DNA from: Halarcobacter sp.
GTDB lineage: Bacteria; Campylobacterota; Campylobacteria; Campylobacterales; Arcobacteraceae
NCBI GenBank assembly: GCA_030145305.1
Contig: JAQYVX010000011.1
Span: 1 to 64,000, forward strand
Reading direction: 5' to 3'
DNA: 64,000 nt
Made by a program: the position numbers and the translations under genes. The notes below the pieces were generated by a model. That model saw only the letters and a program-made list of their open reading frames with translations. It was not told the origin of the DNA and did not search any database. Each line of letters starts with the position of its first letter. The stretch's first letter is position 1. This document shows positions 18,439-28,934 of the stretch, one piece after another.

Positions 18439-20304
18439 TTATTTTTTATTTTTTACATTTATATACATATGAATAATATCAATAGCAGAAGGTGTAATTC
18501 CTGATATTTCACTTGCATTAAAAAGTGTTGGAGGATTAAACTTTTTTAGTTTTTCTACAACTTCATTTGATAATCCTGGGATTGAATTATAATCGAAATC
18601 TTCTGGTATTTTTAACTGAAGCATTTTTTTCATTTTATCGATTTGTTTTTGTTGTTTTACAATATATCTATAATATTTTGCTTCAATTATTATTTGTTCT
18701 TTTAAATAATCTTCAACATTAGCTAAGCTTGGAACTAATTTATCAAATTTTGCTTTTGTTATAGTATTTCTTCCAATAAGATCGATTAATAATACTCTAT
18801 CTTTTATTTTGTCTTCTTCTATTTCTTCAAGAAGTTCTAGGTTCTCTTTTTTTGAAGTGAACCATTCTTTTGCCATAAATTCGACTGATTCATTTAAGGT
18901 TTTTCTTTTGTGTTCAACTTTTTCCATAGTTTCATTATTAATTAAACCTAAGGCCTTTCCATATTGTGATAATCTTAAGTCAGCATTTTCTTCTCTTAAA
19001 AGAAGTCGATATTCAGCTCTTGAAGTAAACATTCTATAAGGTTCATTTGTTCCTTTTGTAACTAAATCATCTATTAAAACACCAATATAAGCCTCATCTC
19101 GTCTTAAAATTAATGGTTCTTTTTTATCAATTGCAAGTGCTGCATTTATTCCTGCCATAAAACCTTGAGCTGCTGCTTCTTCATAGCCTGTTGTTGCGTT
19201 TATTTGTCCTGCATGATATAAGTTTTTTATTTTTTTAGTTTCAAGGGTATGTTTTAATTCAGTTGGATCTACATAATCATATTCAATAGCATAACCATAT
19301 CTTACAACTTTTGCATTTTCTAAACCTCTTATTGAGTGAATCATCTCTTTTTGAACATCAATAGGGAGTGAAGTTGAAAGTCCATTTATGTAGTATTCAG
19401 TACACATTTTTGTTTGGGGTTCTAAGAATAATTGATGTCTTTCACGTTCCGCAAATCTATTTACTTTATCTTCAATACTAGGGCAATATCTTGGACCACT
19501 TCCTTGAATTTGGCCTGTAAATAATGGTGCTCTATCAAAGTTTGAAGAAATTGTTCCATGTGTTCCTAAATTTGTATATGTTATATAACAAGGATATTGT
19601 TTAGGATTAAAATCTTTTTTATTTGTTCTAAAAGAAAAAGGAGTTGGTTTTTCATCTCCACCATGAGATTCCATTAGGTCAAAGTTTATAGAGTTTGCAT
19701 CAATTCTTGCAGGGGTTCCTGTTTTTAGTCTTCCTACATTTAATCCTAATTCTTTTAATTGAAGAGAAAGTGTACTTGATGGAAGTTCCCACGCACGACC
19801 AGCTTCATAAGTATTTTGTCCAATATGAATTAACCCTCTCATAAAAGTACCAGTTGTTATGATTACTTTTTTTGATTCAAAAATTTCTCCAAGTTTGGTA
19901 TTTACTCCGCAAACTTCATCTTCATTTACAATAAGAGAACTAACTTCATCTTGGTAAACTTCCAAATTAGGAGTATTATGACAAACTCCTCTCATATATT
20001 CTCTATATTTATCCATATCAATTTGTGCACGGCTTCCTTGTACCGCTGCCCCTTTTGAGGCATTTAGTATTCTAAATTGAATACCAGTAGCATCAGTACA
20101 AAGACCCATTTCTCCACCCATTGCATCAAGTTCTCTAACTAAATGACCTTTTGCAAGTCCACCAATTGCTGGGTTACAACTTGCAGCTCCAATTTGTTCT
20201 ACTAGCATAGTAATTAAAAGGGTTTTTTTACCCATTCTAGCACTAGCAAGAGCAGCTTCTATTCCAGCGTGTCCTGCTCCTACTACGATTACATCATATT
20301 TCAT
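18439..20304 (-). CDS. mnmG: tRNA uridine 5-carboxymethylaminomethyl modification enzyme MnmG
   Basis: 621 residues (GidA). FAD enzyme that, with MnmE, adds the 5-(carboxymethyl)aminomethyl group to wobble U34 in tRNA. The N-terminal Rossmann motif is [19 protein letters not shown]. Family signatures [23 protein letters not shown]-like (here DAMGG), and [12 protein letters not shown] and SIEDKVNRF are present. The C-terminal helical MnmE-binding domain ends in the [14 protein letters not shown] segment. Monocistronic; the upstream gap of about 300 bases carries a long inverted repeat. Confidence 0.97.
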   Translation of the reverse strand: MKYDVIVVGAGHAGIEAALASARMGKKTLLITMLVEQIGAASCNPAIGGLAKGHLVRELDAMGGEMGLCTDATGIQFRILNASKGAAVQGSRAQIDMDKYREYMRGVCHNTPNLEVYQDEVSSLIVNEDEVCGVNTKLGEIFESKKVIITTGTFMRGLIHIGQNTYEAGRAWELPSSTLSLQLKELGLNVGRLKTGTPARIDANSINFDLMESHGGDEKPTPFSFRTNKKDFNPKQYPCYITYTNLGTHGTISSNFDRAPLFTGQIQGSGPRYCPSIEDKVNRFAERERHQLFLEPQTKMCTEYYINGLSTSLPIDVQKEMIHSIRGLENAKVVRYGYAIEYDYVDPTELKHTLETKKIKNLYHAGQINATTGYEEAAAQGFMAGINAALAIDKKEPLILRRDEAYIGVLIDDLVTKGTNEPYRMFTSRAEYRLLLREENADLRLSQYGKALGLINNETMEKVEHKRKTLNESVEFMAKEWFTSKKENLELLEEIEEDKIKDRVLLIDLIGRNTITKAKFDKLVPSLANVEDYLKEQIIIEAKYYRYIVKQQKQIDKMKKMLQLKIPEDFDYNSIPGLSNEVVEKLKKFNPPTLFNASEISGITPSAIDIIHMYINVKNKK

Positions 20305-20420
20305 ATTTTTCCTTAAAGTAAAGAAACGTACTCAAATGAATAATCACTGTTTTACAATCAAACTATGTGTTGATTCATTATATACTTTTCATTGATTTTT
20401 TGTTTCGACTTAACTTTAGA

Positions 20421-20464
20421 AAATTTCTTAGATAAATGTTTTCTTCCACTTATCTAAGAAATTT
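20421..20464. repeat. 15-bp perfect inverted repeat with 14-base loop
   Basis: AAATTTCTTAGATAA (20421-20435) is exactly complementary to TTATCTAAGAAATTT (20450-20464). Neither side is followed by a long T run. It lies about 120 bases upstream of mnmG and 140 bases after the chemoreceptor gene (minus-strand reading). It could be a terminator, an RNA-processing site or a protein-binding palindrome. Confidence 0.6.
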
Positions 20465-20533
20465 GTAGTTTAAAATTAGCTTATCGATAATTTTGCCAAT
20501 AATAGCGAAAAAAATGAATTATTCAAAATTTTA

Positions 20534-20561
20534 GAAAGAAAGCCCATCAAGACTTTCTTTC
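20534..20561 (-). terminator. Hairpin downstream of the chemoreceptor gene
   Basis: Perfect 9-bp stem GAAAGAAAG (20534-20542) / CTTTCTTTC (20553-20561), ten-base loop, 41 bases after the chemoreceptor stop. On the minus strand it is followed by TAAAATTTT, a poor T tract, so this is a tentative terminator. Confidence 0.45.
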
Positions 20562-20601
20562 ATATCTATTTTTTATTCTTCTTGCAAGTTCTTATTTAGA
20601 G

Positions 20602-22899
20602 TTATCTTTCAGTATCTATTCGAATTCTCTGGGCTTTTACTTCATCTTTTCCAATAAATTCTTTTGAATTACTATCTTCAATAATTTGTTTTGCAATATC
20701 ATGAGTTTGCATTGCAATATTTTGAGTTTGATGAGCAATATTTGCATTTTCTTGAGTTTGTTTATCTAAATGTGTTATGGCATCATTTATTTGAGTAATT
20801 CCAGCTTCTTGCTCTTTACTTGCATTTGAGATTTCTTTTATTCTATTTGTTGCATCATGAATATTTGTAAGAAGTTCATCATAACCTTTAGCCATTTGGG
20901 TACTTATACTTTTACCTTGATTTGCCTTTATTGTCGCATTTTCTACAATATTTTTAATCTCATTTGCTGCTTCTGCACTTCTATTAGCTAAGTTTCTTAC
21001 TTCTTGAGCAACTACTGCAAAACCTTTTCCTGCTTCTCCTGCTGTTGCTGCTTCTACTGCGGCATTTAGACTTAGAATATTTGTTTGGAAAGCAATTTGG
21101 TCGATTACTGAAATTGATTCACTAATTAAAGATACTTGTGCTGTAATTTCATCCATAGAACTAGTAGTATTTTCTGCATTTTCTTGACCTTCTTTAGCAG
21201 ATACTACTAATTTATTCGCTGAATTACTCATTTCAGAAACATTTTCATTGTTTTGAACAATTGCACTTGTTATTTCTTCTAAACTTGCAGCTGTTTCTTC
21301 TAAACTTGCAGCTGTTTCATTTGAAGCACTATTTAAAAAGTTAACATTATTAGTTAACTCATCAGAAGCATTTCCTAAAGTTAGACCTACCTCTAGAGAT
21401 TGTTGTAATAATTGAGAAACTTCTTTTCCTAGATTATTAATACTATTTTCAATTTCTGCATTTGAATTTGGAATAGACTTTGTAAAATCATAATGAGAGA
21501 AACTATTTAATGTTTCAAGTATGATATTTATGTCTTTACCTATTTTTACTTCTAAGGTATTTAACATTTCATTGAAGTTTTCTGTTAATTTAATTAATTC
21601 AGGAGTAGAAGCAGTGGTTTCAATTCTTTTTGTTAGACTTCCATTGTTTATTGTAGCTACTACACTTATAACTTCCTCTACAGCTTTTTGGTCTTTAATT
21701 AAATTAGATTCAATTTTTTCAGTATTGGTATTTATTTCTTTTGCCATTTTACCAAATTCGTCTTCTGTATTTAAATCAATTTTTCTTACTTCATTTGTCT
21801 GTTTATTTAAATATTTAAAGAAATCAGATAAACCTAAAGTTATCACACTTAAATTTTTATTTAAAAGTTTTGTATTATAAATGATTACTAAAGAAACTAT
21901 TAAAAATCCAATAACACTTCCAAAAATAGAAATTAATCTAATATTAGTAGCTTCACTTAAGTATTCATCTTTAGGAGCATTTACTAATAATCCCCAATTT
22001 ACACCAGTATTTGCAATTTTAAAAGGTTCAAGATAAAAATGAGAAACAGAACCTTCTTCTACTTCTTTATCAAAAACAAAAGATTCGTTATTTAAAATCT
22101 TTTCAGGTAAAGATTTTTCATCTTTATTTGTAGATGTTTTTTTAATATTCTTCATAAGTAACTCTTTATCACTATGCCCGATAATAGTTCCTTTTTCAGA
22201 TAATAAAATAGCAGAACCTGTCTCATAAAATTTGATTTTAGAGATATGTTTAGCAATCTTTTCTAAAGAAATATCAATACCAACAGCTCCAATAAATTCA
22301 CCTTTTTGATAAATTGGAACAGAGATTGTGGTCATAAGAAGTGTTTTCCCATCTACATCATACATATATGGCTCAGTTATAAATTCTGCACCATTTTTAT
22401 ATGCACCATAAATCCAAGGTTTATCTTCTTTAACTCCTACCGTACCTGGGGTTACTTTTATTTTTCCATCTAGGGACTTAGTAAAGAAAGGACAATATTT
22501 ACCATCTGCATTGTAATACTTCTTTTCTGGAATTCTCGCAAAATCTAAAGGAAAAATTTCACCGGCTTCTGGGCCTATCCATGCACCTAAGGCATATTCA
22601 TTTTTATCCAAAGTATTATAGATCATTTTAGCAATTGACTCTTCTGTATATTCACCCGTTTGAACAACAGCTTCAATTGAAGCAGCTAAACTAAAAGCAG
22701 CAACAACAGCTTTTTCTGGTACTTGCCTAATTTTTTCTAAGTCTACATTTGCTTGATTTAATAAAAGTTCTTCAGAAATATTTTCTGCACTTTCAAACGA
22801 TTTTGTCGTTATTACAAGAGTTGTAATAAGATAAGACAAAAAAACTACACTCAAAACACTAAATAAGAGTTTCTTTGAAAAGCTCATTTTTTTTAACAT
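20602..22899 (-). CDS. Methyl-accepting chemotaxis protein with dCache-type sensor
   Basis: 765 residues. Two membrane helices (about 9-30 and 324-346) flank a periplasmic double-Cache-like sensor with the typical [15 protein letters not shown] and [12 protein letters not shown] elements. The sensor is followed by a HAMP-like linker and a cytoplasmic MA signalling domain whose tip reads [20 protein letters not shown]. Such sensors often bind amino acids or carboxylates; the ligand is unknown. I chose the start at 22899 because GGAG sits six bases upstream; an in-frame ATG at 22926 lies before that RBS. No CheR/CheB pentapeptide (NWETF-like) is seen at the C-terminus. Confidence 0.93.
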   Translation of the reverse strand: MLKKMSFSKKLLFSVLSVVFLSYLITTLVITTKSFESAENISEELLLNQANVDLEKIRQVPEKAVVAAFSLAASIEAVVQTGEYTEESIAKMIYNTLDKNEYALGAWIGPEAGEIFPLDFARIPEKKYYNADGKYCPFFTKSLDGKIKVTPGTVGVKEDKPWIYGAYKNGAEFITEPYMYDVDGKTLLMTTISVPIYQKGEFIGAVGIDISLEKIAKHISKIKFYETGSAILLSEKGTIIGHSDKELLMKNIKKTSTNKDEKSLPEKILNNESFVFDKEVEEGSVSHFYLEPFKIANTGVNWGLLVNAPKDEYLSEATNIRLISIFGSVIGFLIVSLVIIYNTKLLNKNLSVITLGLSDFFKYLNKQTNEVRKIDLNTEDEFGKMAKEINTNTEKIESNLIKDQKAVEEVISVVATINNGSLTKRIETTASTPELIKLTENFNEMLNTLEVKIGKDINIILETLNSFSHYDFTKSIPNSNAEIENSINNLGKEVSQLLQQSLEVGLTLGNASDELTNNVNFLNSASNETAASLEETAASLEEITSAIVQNNENVSEMSNSANKLVVSAKEGQENAENTTSSMDEITAQVSLISESISVIDQIAFQTNILSLNAAVEAATAGEAGKGFAVVAQEVRNLANRSAEAANEIKNIVENATIKANQGKSISTQMAKGYDELLTNIHDATNRIKEISNASKEQEAGITQINDAITHLDKQTQENANIAHQTQNIAMQTHDIAKQIIEDSNSKEFIGKDEVKAQRIRIDTER

Positions 22900-23015
22900 A
22901 ACATTCTCCAATGATAAAATTATCATGATTTTTTAATTTATATGCATCATACAATTATCACGATTTATTGTCAATAGATAAAATTATAAAATTAATATTA
23001 TTTTTTAAATATAGA

Positions 23016-23021
23016 TATAAT
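23016..23021 (+). promoter_or_regulatory. Putative -10 box for ribE
   Basis: TATAAT hexamer about 80 bases before the riboflavin synthase start, implying a leader of roughly 75 nucleotides that contains the hairpin at 23060-23090. Confidence 0.4.
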
Positions 23022-23059
23022 TTAGGGTTTAAGACTATTTAAAAAAAATAATCTTATAA

Positions 23060-23090
23060 TCTCTGTCTTAAAGAATATTTGAGATAGAGA
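23060..23090 (+). promoter_or_regulatory. Leader hairpin abutting the ribE ribosome-binding site
   Basis: TCTCTGTCTTAAA (23060-23072) pairs with TTTGAGATAGAGA (23078-23090) over 13 positions (11 Watson-Crick, two G-U) with a five-base loop. The RBS AAAGGAAG begins at the next base. No canonical FMN-riboswitch conserved blocks are visible. It may affect translation initiation or mRNA stability. Confidence 0.45.
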
Positions 23091-23101
23091 AAAGGAAGAA
23101 A

Positions 23102-23716
23102 ATGTTTACTGGATTAATAAGAGAAATGGCTGATGTATTAAGCCTAAAGAATAACTTTTTAACGTTAAAAGCAAAATATAAGCCAAATATAGGTGATTCT
23201 ATTGCAATAAATGGAGCATGCTTAACTGTAGTTCGTGTTACAGGCGATACTTTTACTGTGGAACTTTCCCCTGAATCTCAAAAAATTCTTGCTATGGAAA
23301 ATTATGTTGCAAAAGTTCATATGGAACCTGCCATGATGATGGGAGATAGATTTGAAGGTCATATTGTGCAAGGTCATGTTGATTGTCTAGGAACTGTTAA
23401 ATCTATTGCTAGTAATGGGAATTCTACTGATTTTATTATTACTCTTCCAAATGAATATGTGAAATATATTATTCCAAAAGGGAGTATAACTATTGATGGT
23501 GTTTCTTTAACTGTAAATGAAGTTTTAAAAGATGGATTTAGATTAACTATAATTCCCCATACTATAGAAAATACACTCTTTAAAAGATATAAAGTAGGTA
23601 CAAAAGTAAACCTTGAAACTGATATGTTTGCTCGATATATTTTTAATATGTTTAGACCTAAAGATGGAGATAATCTTACTTGGGATAAAGTCGATAATAT
23701 GATGGCTAGGTATTAA
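23102..23716 (+). CDS. ribE: Riboflavin synthase, alpha chain
   Basis: 204 residues, typical length. It dismutates 6,7-dimethyl-8-ribityllumazine to riboflavin. Two homologous lumazine-binding repeats are visible: the N-terminal one with MFTGLI, NGACLTVV and MGDRFEGHIVQGHVD, and the second with GSITIDGVSLTVNEV and HTIENTLF. The gene has a strong RBS (AAAGGAAG) behind a leader hairpin. The next gene starts 10 bases later, but its function looks unrelated. Confidence 0.96.
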   Translation: MFTGLIREMADVLSLKNNFLTLKAKYKPNIGDSIAINGACLTVVRVTGDTFTVELSPESQKILAMENYVAKVHMEPAMMMGDRFEGHIVQGHVDCLGTVKSIASNGNSTDFIITLPNEYVKYIIPKGSITIDGVSLTVNEVLKDGFRLTIIPHTIENTLFKRYKVGTKVNLETDMFARYIFNMFRPKDGDNLTWDKVDNMMARY

Positions 23717-23726
23717 AAAATAAAAA

Positions 23727-24218
23727 ATGAAAAGGCGTGAATTTATAGTATCCACCGCTCTTATTAGTTTAAGTAAAACCTTAAACTCAAAGGAGCTTGA
23801 ACAATACGATATAAACTCATGGTTAATACTAGAAGCGGTACTAGAAATACTTTTTCCTAAAACTAATACAATGCCAAGTTCAAAAGAATTTTTGGCAATA
23901 AAATATCTTAAAGAAGTAACTTCCCATAATACTTTTGATAAAGAAGATAAAAAGTTACTTTTCCAAGGTTCTTTAGATTTTTATGATGCTTTTCCAAAAT
24001 TTTTAGTATCTAATAAAAAAGAAAAAGAGGACTTTGTAAAAAGAGCAAATAGAAGTTCATATGGACAAGAATGGATAAATATTTTAATCTATTATGGAAT
24101 AGAATCAATGTTAAGTGACCCTATTTATGGTGGAAATAAAGATGAAATAGCTTGGAAAAGTCTAAACCATGAAACAGGTAAACCCCAACCTAAACAAAAA
24201 TATGCAAAAGTAATATGA
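23727..24218 (+). CDS. Gluconate 2-dehydrogenase subunit 3-like protein (Tat signal)
   Basis: 163 residues with a twin-arginine type N-terminus (MKRREFIVSTALISLSK). Content and pairing with a GMC oxidoreductase fit the small gamma subunit (subunit 3) of membrane-bound gluconate/sugar dehydrogenases: VLEILFPKTNTMPSSKEF, then FVKRANRSSYGQEW and SDPIYGGNKDEIAWKSLNHETGKPQP at the C-terminus. It probably guides the folded complex through the Tat pore. Coupled to the next gene by ATGATGA overlap. Confidence 0.85.
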   Translation: MKRREFIVSTALISLSKTLNSKELEQYDINSWLILEAVLEILFPKTNTMPSSKEFLAIKYLKEVTSHNTFDKEDKKLLFQGSLDFYDAFPKFLVSNKKEKEDFVKRANRSSYGQEWINILIYYGIESMLSDPIYGGNKDEIAWKSLNHETGKPQPKQKYAKVI

Positions 24219-25858
24219 TGAAATATGATATTTGTATAATTGGTAGTGGAGCAGGGGCTGGACCTATTGCTTTTGAATTAACAAAAGCAGGCAAAAAAGT
24301 TGTTATTTTGGAAAAAGGAGCTATTTATAATGAAAAAGATTTTTCCAAAGATGAGATAGCTTTTGTAAGAAGAAATATTATAACTCCTAATTTAGAAGAT
24401 GAGTACCATACTATTGAAGAAGATATAGATGGTATTTGGACTAGATTTCCTACTTATGAAACTGGTTGGAGTTTTTGGAATGGAAATATTCTAGGTGGCT
24501 CTTCAAATCTTATGAGTGGATATTTTCACAGATTAAAACCAAATGATTTTAAGCTAAAAACAGTTTATGGAGATTATAAAGGAGCCAATATTGTTGATTG
24601 GCCAATTTCTTACGAAGAACTAGAACCTTTTTATACAAAAGTAGAAAAGGAAGTAGGTGTTTCAGGAAGAGTTACAAAATATAAACACCAAGAGCCAAGA
24701 AGTGAAAAAAATTATGCTTATCCTGCTTTGGAAGTCCATCCTATTACAAGACTTTTTGATAAAGCTTGTGAAAAATTAGATTTTACTTCTTATGAAGTTC
24801 CCAGAGCGATAATCTCTAAATCAAAAGAGCATAGAAATGCTTGTTATTATTCAAATTATTGCGGATCTTACCCTTGTTCTAGTGGAGCAAAGGGAAGTTC
24901 ACGAGCTTCTTTATTAGTTTCTTCTTTAAAAACTGGAAATCTTACAATAAAAGCTAACTCTTTTGTTTATAAACTTGATAGTACTAAGAATAGAGTTACA
25001 AAAGCCTATTATTATACGAAAGAGGGCAATAAAAAGGAACTTGAAGCAAAACTTTTTGTAGTAGCTGCACAAGCAGTTGAGAGTTCAAGGCTTTTATTAA
25101 ATTCAAAAAATAACTACCATCCTAAAGGACTTGCTAATAGTTCTAGGCAATTGGGTCGTAACATGATTTTTACAGGTGGTGGTATTGGTTCAGGAGAATT
25201 TGATTTATCAAATTTAACAAAAGATGAGCTTTTTACCCAAGGGCTTTTTGTAAATAGAGCTTTAAAAGATTGGTACTTTACAAAAGAGTTTAAAGGTGGA
25301 ACTGTGGATTTCCTTTTTGAACATGCAAATCCTATAAAAAGAGCAAACTCTTTGAGATATGACAACAATGGAAATTTACTTTTTGGAAAAGCTTTACAAG
25401 ATAAGATTTATGAAAACTTCACATCAAAGAGAGTTTTGAACTTTGAAATCTTTACAGATTGGATGCCAAATGATAATTGTTTTGTTAGCGTAGATGAAAA
25501 ATATAAAGATAAATATGGAGTTCCTGTTGCAAATATTAGAATAGGAGCCCATGAACAAAATGTAAAAGTTGGAGATTTCTTAGCAAAAAAAGCAATGAAA
25601 GTTTTAGCGCAAATGGGTGCAAAAAATATTGATGTTAATATTTCTCCTTTACCTTCTGCAAATTTGCAAGCAGGAGGATGTAGATTTGGCAATGATCCTA
25701 AAACTTCAGTTTTAAATAAATATTGTCAAAGTCATGATTTGAAAAATCTTTTTGTTACAGATGGAAGTTTTATGCCAACAGGTGGTTCAGTTCCTCATAC
25801 TTGGACAATATATGCAAACTCTTTTAGAGTGGCAGAATTTATAAAGACTATTTTTTAG
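24215..25858 (+). CDS. GMC-family FAD oxidoreductase (sugar/alcohol dehydrogenase large subunit)
   Basis: 547 residues. The N-terminal FAD-binding motif is IIGSGAGAGPIAFELTKAGK. GNILGGSSNLMSG and VVAAQAVESSRLLLNS are GMC signatures. The active-site His region near the C-terminus is GSVPHTWTIYANS. It has no signal peptide of its own, so export would rely on the Tat signal of the adjacent small subunit. No cytochrome c subunit gene, the usual third component, follows. The substrate is likely a polyol, sugar acid or alcohol, but this cannot be read. The 3' end overlaps that of mreC by 11 bp. Confidence 0.9.
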   Translation: MMKYDICIIGSGAGAGPIAFELTKAGKKVVILEKGAIYNEKDFSKDEIAFVRRNIITPNLEDEYHTIEEDIDGIWTRFPTYETGWSFWNGNILGGSSNLMSGYFHRLKPNDFKLKTVYGDYKGANIVDWPISYEELEPFYTKVEKEVGVSGRVTKYKHQEPRSEKNYAYPALEVHPITRLFDKACEKLDFTSYEVPRAIISKSKEHRNACYYSNYCGSYPCSSGAKGSSRASLLVSSLKTGNLTIKANSFVYKLDSTKNRVTKAYYYTKEGNKKELEAKLFVVAAQAVESSRLLLNSKNNYHPKGLANSSRQLGRNMIFTGGGIGSGEFDLSNLTKDELFTQGLFVNRALKDWYFTKEFKGGTVDFLFEHANPIKRANSLRYDNNGNLLFGKALQDKIYENFTSKRVLNFEIFTDWMPNDNCFVSVDEKYKDKYGVPVANIRIGAHEQNVKVGDFLAKKAMKVLAQMGAKNIDVNISPLPSANLQAGGCRFGNDPKTSVLNKYCQSHDLKNLFVTDGSFMPTGGSVPHTWTIYANSFRVAEFIKTIF

Positions 25859-26663
25859 TTGTTTTTCCCAAAGAGATAGTTTCTTTAGCTAATTTTTCTT
25901 TTCTTAAGACATTTGTTTTTTTGTATACGAAGAAAGATTTTTGTTTTAAAACTTTTGCATAAGGTAAAATTTCAGCTTCTTGAATATCTTGCATTTTTCT
26001 TATACTTACAACTTTCCCTACTTTTAAGCCTTCAAAAAAGATATTATCCATACCTGAAGTTATAACTTCATCCCCTTCTTTTATATCAAACCAAATAGGA
26101 ATATATTTAGCAAGTAATGTCTCTCCTTCTTTTGAAGCATGAATTATTCCAGGAGCTTTTTCTTCTCCAACAAATATTGCATAATTACATTTTTCATTTC
26201 CATTTAGAAGTGCTTTTGCTCGACCATTTTGGTTAATTACAATTCCTGCTGCATAATTGTCTGAAATAATACCTAAGATAGAATTGTCTTTTTTTTCTAA
26301 ATCTAACCATACTTTAGTAAAGTTAGTAAAATCTATATAGGATAAAACTTTTGTAAATCTAATTTCTTCTGTTGTTGAACTAGGAGCATGTATTGTATTA
26401 AGAATTCCATCCAAGTCATTTTTTGTAGCTTCATACTGAAGTTTGTAAGTTCTTAACTCTTTATTCTCTTTTTGCAAAGTTTCTATTTGTACTACTTGAT
26501 AGAAATATTTGTTAAAACTATTTTCTATAGATGCACTTGTATCTATATAGAACTTTTTTATTGATTCAAAAGGGTTAAGATTTTTAGCTATAGTCTTGTC
26601 TATTTCAAAAATATATCCAAGACTAATAGCTAGAAAAAGAAGAAAAAAAAGGAATTTATTCAT
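25848..26663 (-). CDS. mreC: Rod shape-determining protein MreC
   Basis: 271 residues. Bitopic inner-membrane protein that links MreB to peptidoglycan synthases. N-terminal membrane segment (about 3-18), a coiled-coil region (about 55-85, LQKENKELRTYKLQYE), then the beta-rich MreC domain with VLSYIDFTNFTKVWLD, GIISDNYAAGIV and GDEVITSGMDNIFFEGLKVG. It overlaps mreB by eight bases. mreD is not present next to it. Confidence 0.93.
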   Translation of the reverse strand: MNKFLFFLLFLAISLGYIFEIDKTIAKNLNPFESIKKFYIDTSASIENSFNKYFYQVVQIETLQKENKELRTYKLQYEATKNDLDGILNTIHAPSSTTEEIRFTKVLSYIDFTNFTKVWLDLEKKDNSILGIISDNYAAGIVINQNGRAKALLNGNEKCNYAIFVGEEKAPGIIHASKEGETLLAKYIPIWFDIKEGDEVITSGMDNIFFEGLKVGKVVSIRKMQDIQEAEILPYAKVLKQKSFFVYKKTNVLRKEKLAKETISLGKTTKK

Positions 26664-27687
26664 TAGAAATTAATTTTAATAAAGCATCCTGATCTAAAAC
26701 ATTGCTTGTTCCGTATGCAACAGCTAATAAAGGCTCGTCAGCTACTCTAACAGGTAGTTTAATAATATCAGCAAGGTATTTATCTAAACCTCTAATTAAA
26801 GCTCCTCCACCTGTCAAAATAACACCATTGTCAACAATATCACTTGCTAAATCAGGTGGCATTTCCTCTAATAAAGAACGAACAGCAGAAACAATCTCTC
26901 TTAAAGGTTCTTTAATTGCGGTTCTAACACCTTCACTTCCTAATTCAATAGTTGAAAGTAAGCCAGAGTTATCTCTACCTTTCACTTTTATTTTTAATTC
27001 TTGTTCTTGTTTTATTGCAGAACCAATTTCTATTTTGATATTCTCAGCTGTTCTTTCACCAATAAAAAGGTTATAGTTTTGTCTAACATAATCAATAATT
27101 GCTTTATCAAATCTATCTCCAGCAACTTTAATTGACTTACATAATACAAGTCCCCCTAATGAAGTAACACCTATTTCAGTTGTTCCTCCACCAATATCAA
27201 CAACAACATAACCAGAAGGATCTGATACAGGAATTCCTGCACCAATTGCAGCAGCCATTGGTTCTTCTACTAAGAAGACTTCTCGTGCTCCTGCACTTAA
27301 AGCAGATTCTTTAACTGCTTTTCTTTCAACTTGTGTAATACCATATGGAATACAAATAATAATTCGTGGACGAATAAAAGATTTTCTTGAGTGTGCTTTC
27401 TCAATAAAATATCTAATCATTCTTTCAGTCATTTCAAAATCAGCGATTACCCCATCTTTCATAGGCCTAACAGCTGTAATATTTAAAGGAGTTTTACCAA
27501 TCATTTGTTTAGCTTCTTGCCCAACTGCTAATATTTTGTCTTTTCCATGTCTATCTTTTTGAACGGCAACAACAGATGGTTCATTAATAATGATACCTTT
27601 CCCTTTTATAGATACAACAGTATTTGCAGTTCCTAAATCTATTGCCATATCATTGGAAAATATACCTATTAATTTATCTAATAACAT
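26656..27687 (-). CDS. mreB: Rod shape-determining protein MreB
   Basis: 343 residues, actin-like ATPase that forms membrane filaments guiding cell elongation. Starts with MAIDLGTANTVV (phosphate 1). Phosphate 2 is VVDIGGGTTEIGVTSLGG, adenosine motif VILTGGGALIRGLD. Family-specific RPMKDGVIADFEMTERMI and LVEEPMAAAIGAG are present. RBS AAGAAGGA lies upstream. Sits in a conserved-looking lpxB-fabZ-lpxA-clpX-mreB-mreC row, linking envelope biogenesis genes. Confidence 0.98.
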   Translation of the reverse strand: MLLDKLIGIFSNDMAIDLGTANTVVSIKGKGIIINEPSVVAVQKDRHGKDKILAVGQEAKQMIGKTPLNITAVRPMKDGVIADFEMTERMIRYFIEKAHSRKSFIRPRIIICIPYGITQVERKAVKESALSAGAREVFLVEEPMAAAIGAGIPVSDPSGYVVVDIGGGTTEIGVTSLGGLVLCKSIKVAGDRFDKAIIDYVRQNYNLFIGERTAENIKIEIGSAIKQEQELKIKVKGRDNSGLLSTIELGSEGVRTAIKEPLREIVSAVRSLLEEMPPDLASDIVDNGVILTGGGALIRGLDKYLADIIKLPVRVADEPLLAVAYGTSNVLDQDALLKLISNE

Positions 27688-27702
27688 TTTTGTCCTTCTT
27701 AA

Positions 27703-28920
27703 TTAAGCTATTTTTGGTTCTTTTTCTTTTGTAACAACATCTTTTGTAATTGTTACAGTCTTATTTTTATATTTAGGTAAATCATACATAATATCTAACA
27801 TAACATCTTCTAAAATTGATCTAAGACCTCTTGCTCCTGTTTTTCTTACAATTGCTAATCTTGCAACTTCTTTTAGAGCTTCTTCTTCAAATTCTAATTT
27901 CACATTATCAAGTTCAAAAAGTTTTATATATTGTTTAATTAAAGCATTTTTAGGTTCAGTTAGAATATGAACCATATCATCTTCTGTAATTTCATTTAGT
28001 GTTGCAATCATATGAAGTCTACCTATTAATTCAGGAATTAAACCATATTTTACTAAATCATCTGCTTCTACTTTAGAAATAAGAGAAGCGTCATTTTTAC
28101 TTTTCTTTTCTTGGTTAAAACCTAATACATTTCCACCTTGTTTCTTCTTAATAATATCTTCAAGTCCATCAAAAGCACCTCCACAAATAAATAAAATATT
28201 TGTAGTATCAACTTGCATTGCATCTTGTCCAGGGTGTTTTCTTCCACCTTTTGGAGGAACATTAATTGTAGCTCCCTCAACAATTTTTAAAAGTGCTTGT
28301 TGTACTCCTTCTCCTGAAACATCTCTAGTAATAGAACGATTTTCACTCATTCTTGCTACTTTATCAACTTCATCGATAAAAATAATTCCAGTTTCAGCTT
28401 TTTTTATATCACCATTTGCTGCTTGAATAAGTCTAGTTACAACATTTTCAACATCATCTCCTACATATCCAGCTTCTGTTAAAGAAGTTGCATCTGCAAT
28501 TGCCAAAGGAACATCAAGGTATTTAGCAATAGTCTGTGCAAGAAGAGTTTTTCCTGAACCTGTTGGTCCAATTAGAAGTACATTTGATTTATTAATCTCT
28601 GTATCATCATCAATCTCATGACGTCTAAAAATTCTTTTATAGTGATTATAAACAGCAACAGATAGAACTTTTTTTGCTCTATTTTGACCAATTACATAAT
28701 CATCTAAAATTTCTTTTAATTGTGCTGGCGTTTTTATCTCAACAGATTTATTTACTTCTGAACTAGAAGTCATATCTTGTGATTCTGGTTCTTTAGAACC
28801 TGTCATTATATCATGCGCTGCATTTATACAAGCCTTGCATATTGAGGCATTGTCTCCCGAAATTATTGGATTGTCGTTTGTATCTGTTGTTCCACAAAAA
28901 TCACACTCAAGTTTACTCAT
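27703..28920 (-). CDS. clpX: ATP-dependent Clp protease ATP-binding subunit ClpX
   Basis: 405 residues. AAA+ unfoldase that feeds ClpP. The N-terminal zinc-binding domain has Cys6/Cys9 (CDFC) and Cys28/Cys31 (CKAC). Walker A is GPTGSGKT, Walker [10 protein letters not shown]. The pore-loop region [10 protein letters not shown] and the IGF-type ClpP contact position ([10 protein letters not shown] region) are in order. Sensor and C-terminal small domain end with [23 protein letters not shown]. Neighbours lpxA and mreB are 15 bp away on each side. Confidence 0.97.
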   Translation of the reverse strand: MSKLECDFCGTTDTNDNPIISGDNASICKACINAAHDIMTGSKEPESQDMTSSSEVNKSVEIKTPAQLKEILDDYVIGQNRAKKVLSVAVYNHYKRIFRRHEIDDDTEINKSNVLLIGPTGSGKTLLAQTIAKYLDVPLAIADATSLTEAGYVGDDVENVVTRLIQAANGDIKKAETGIIFIDEVDKVARMSENRSITRDVSGEGVQQALLKIVEGATINVPPKGGRKHPGQDAMQVDTTNILFICGGAFDGLEDIIKKKQGGNVLGFNQEKKSKNDASLISKVEADDLVKYGLIPELIGRLHMIATLNEITEDDMVHILTEPKNALIKQYIKLFELDNVKLEFEEEALKEVARLAIVRKTGARGLRSILEDVMLDIMYDLPKYKNKTVTITKDVVTKEKEPKIA

Positions 28921-28934
28921 TTAAACTATTTCTC

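Larger units (their letters stand above)
20305..20601. other. 297-bp gap between the chemoreceptor gene and mnmG
   Basis: No ORF, tRNA or known riboswitch seen. It holds two inverted repeats (20421-20464 and 20534-20561), described separately, and the mnmG promoter region, which is A/T-rich without a clear consensus. Confidence 0.5.

Noticed and set aside
21273-21314. Exact 21-bp tandem repeat in the chemoreceptor gene
   Set aside because: It encodes the ETAASLE heptad that is commonly repeated in the methylation helix of such receptors; not a mobile or variable repeat on this evidence.
22927-23101. FMN riboswitch before ribE
   Set aside because: The conserved RFN blocks are absent; only a simple hairpin is seen.
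26702-27076. Open frame antisense to mreB
   Set aside because: Shadow of the mreB reading frame, without RBS or family pattern.
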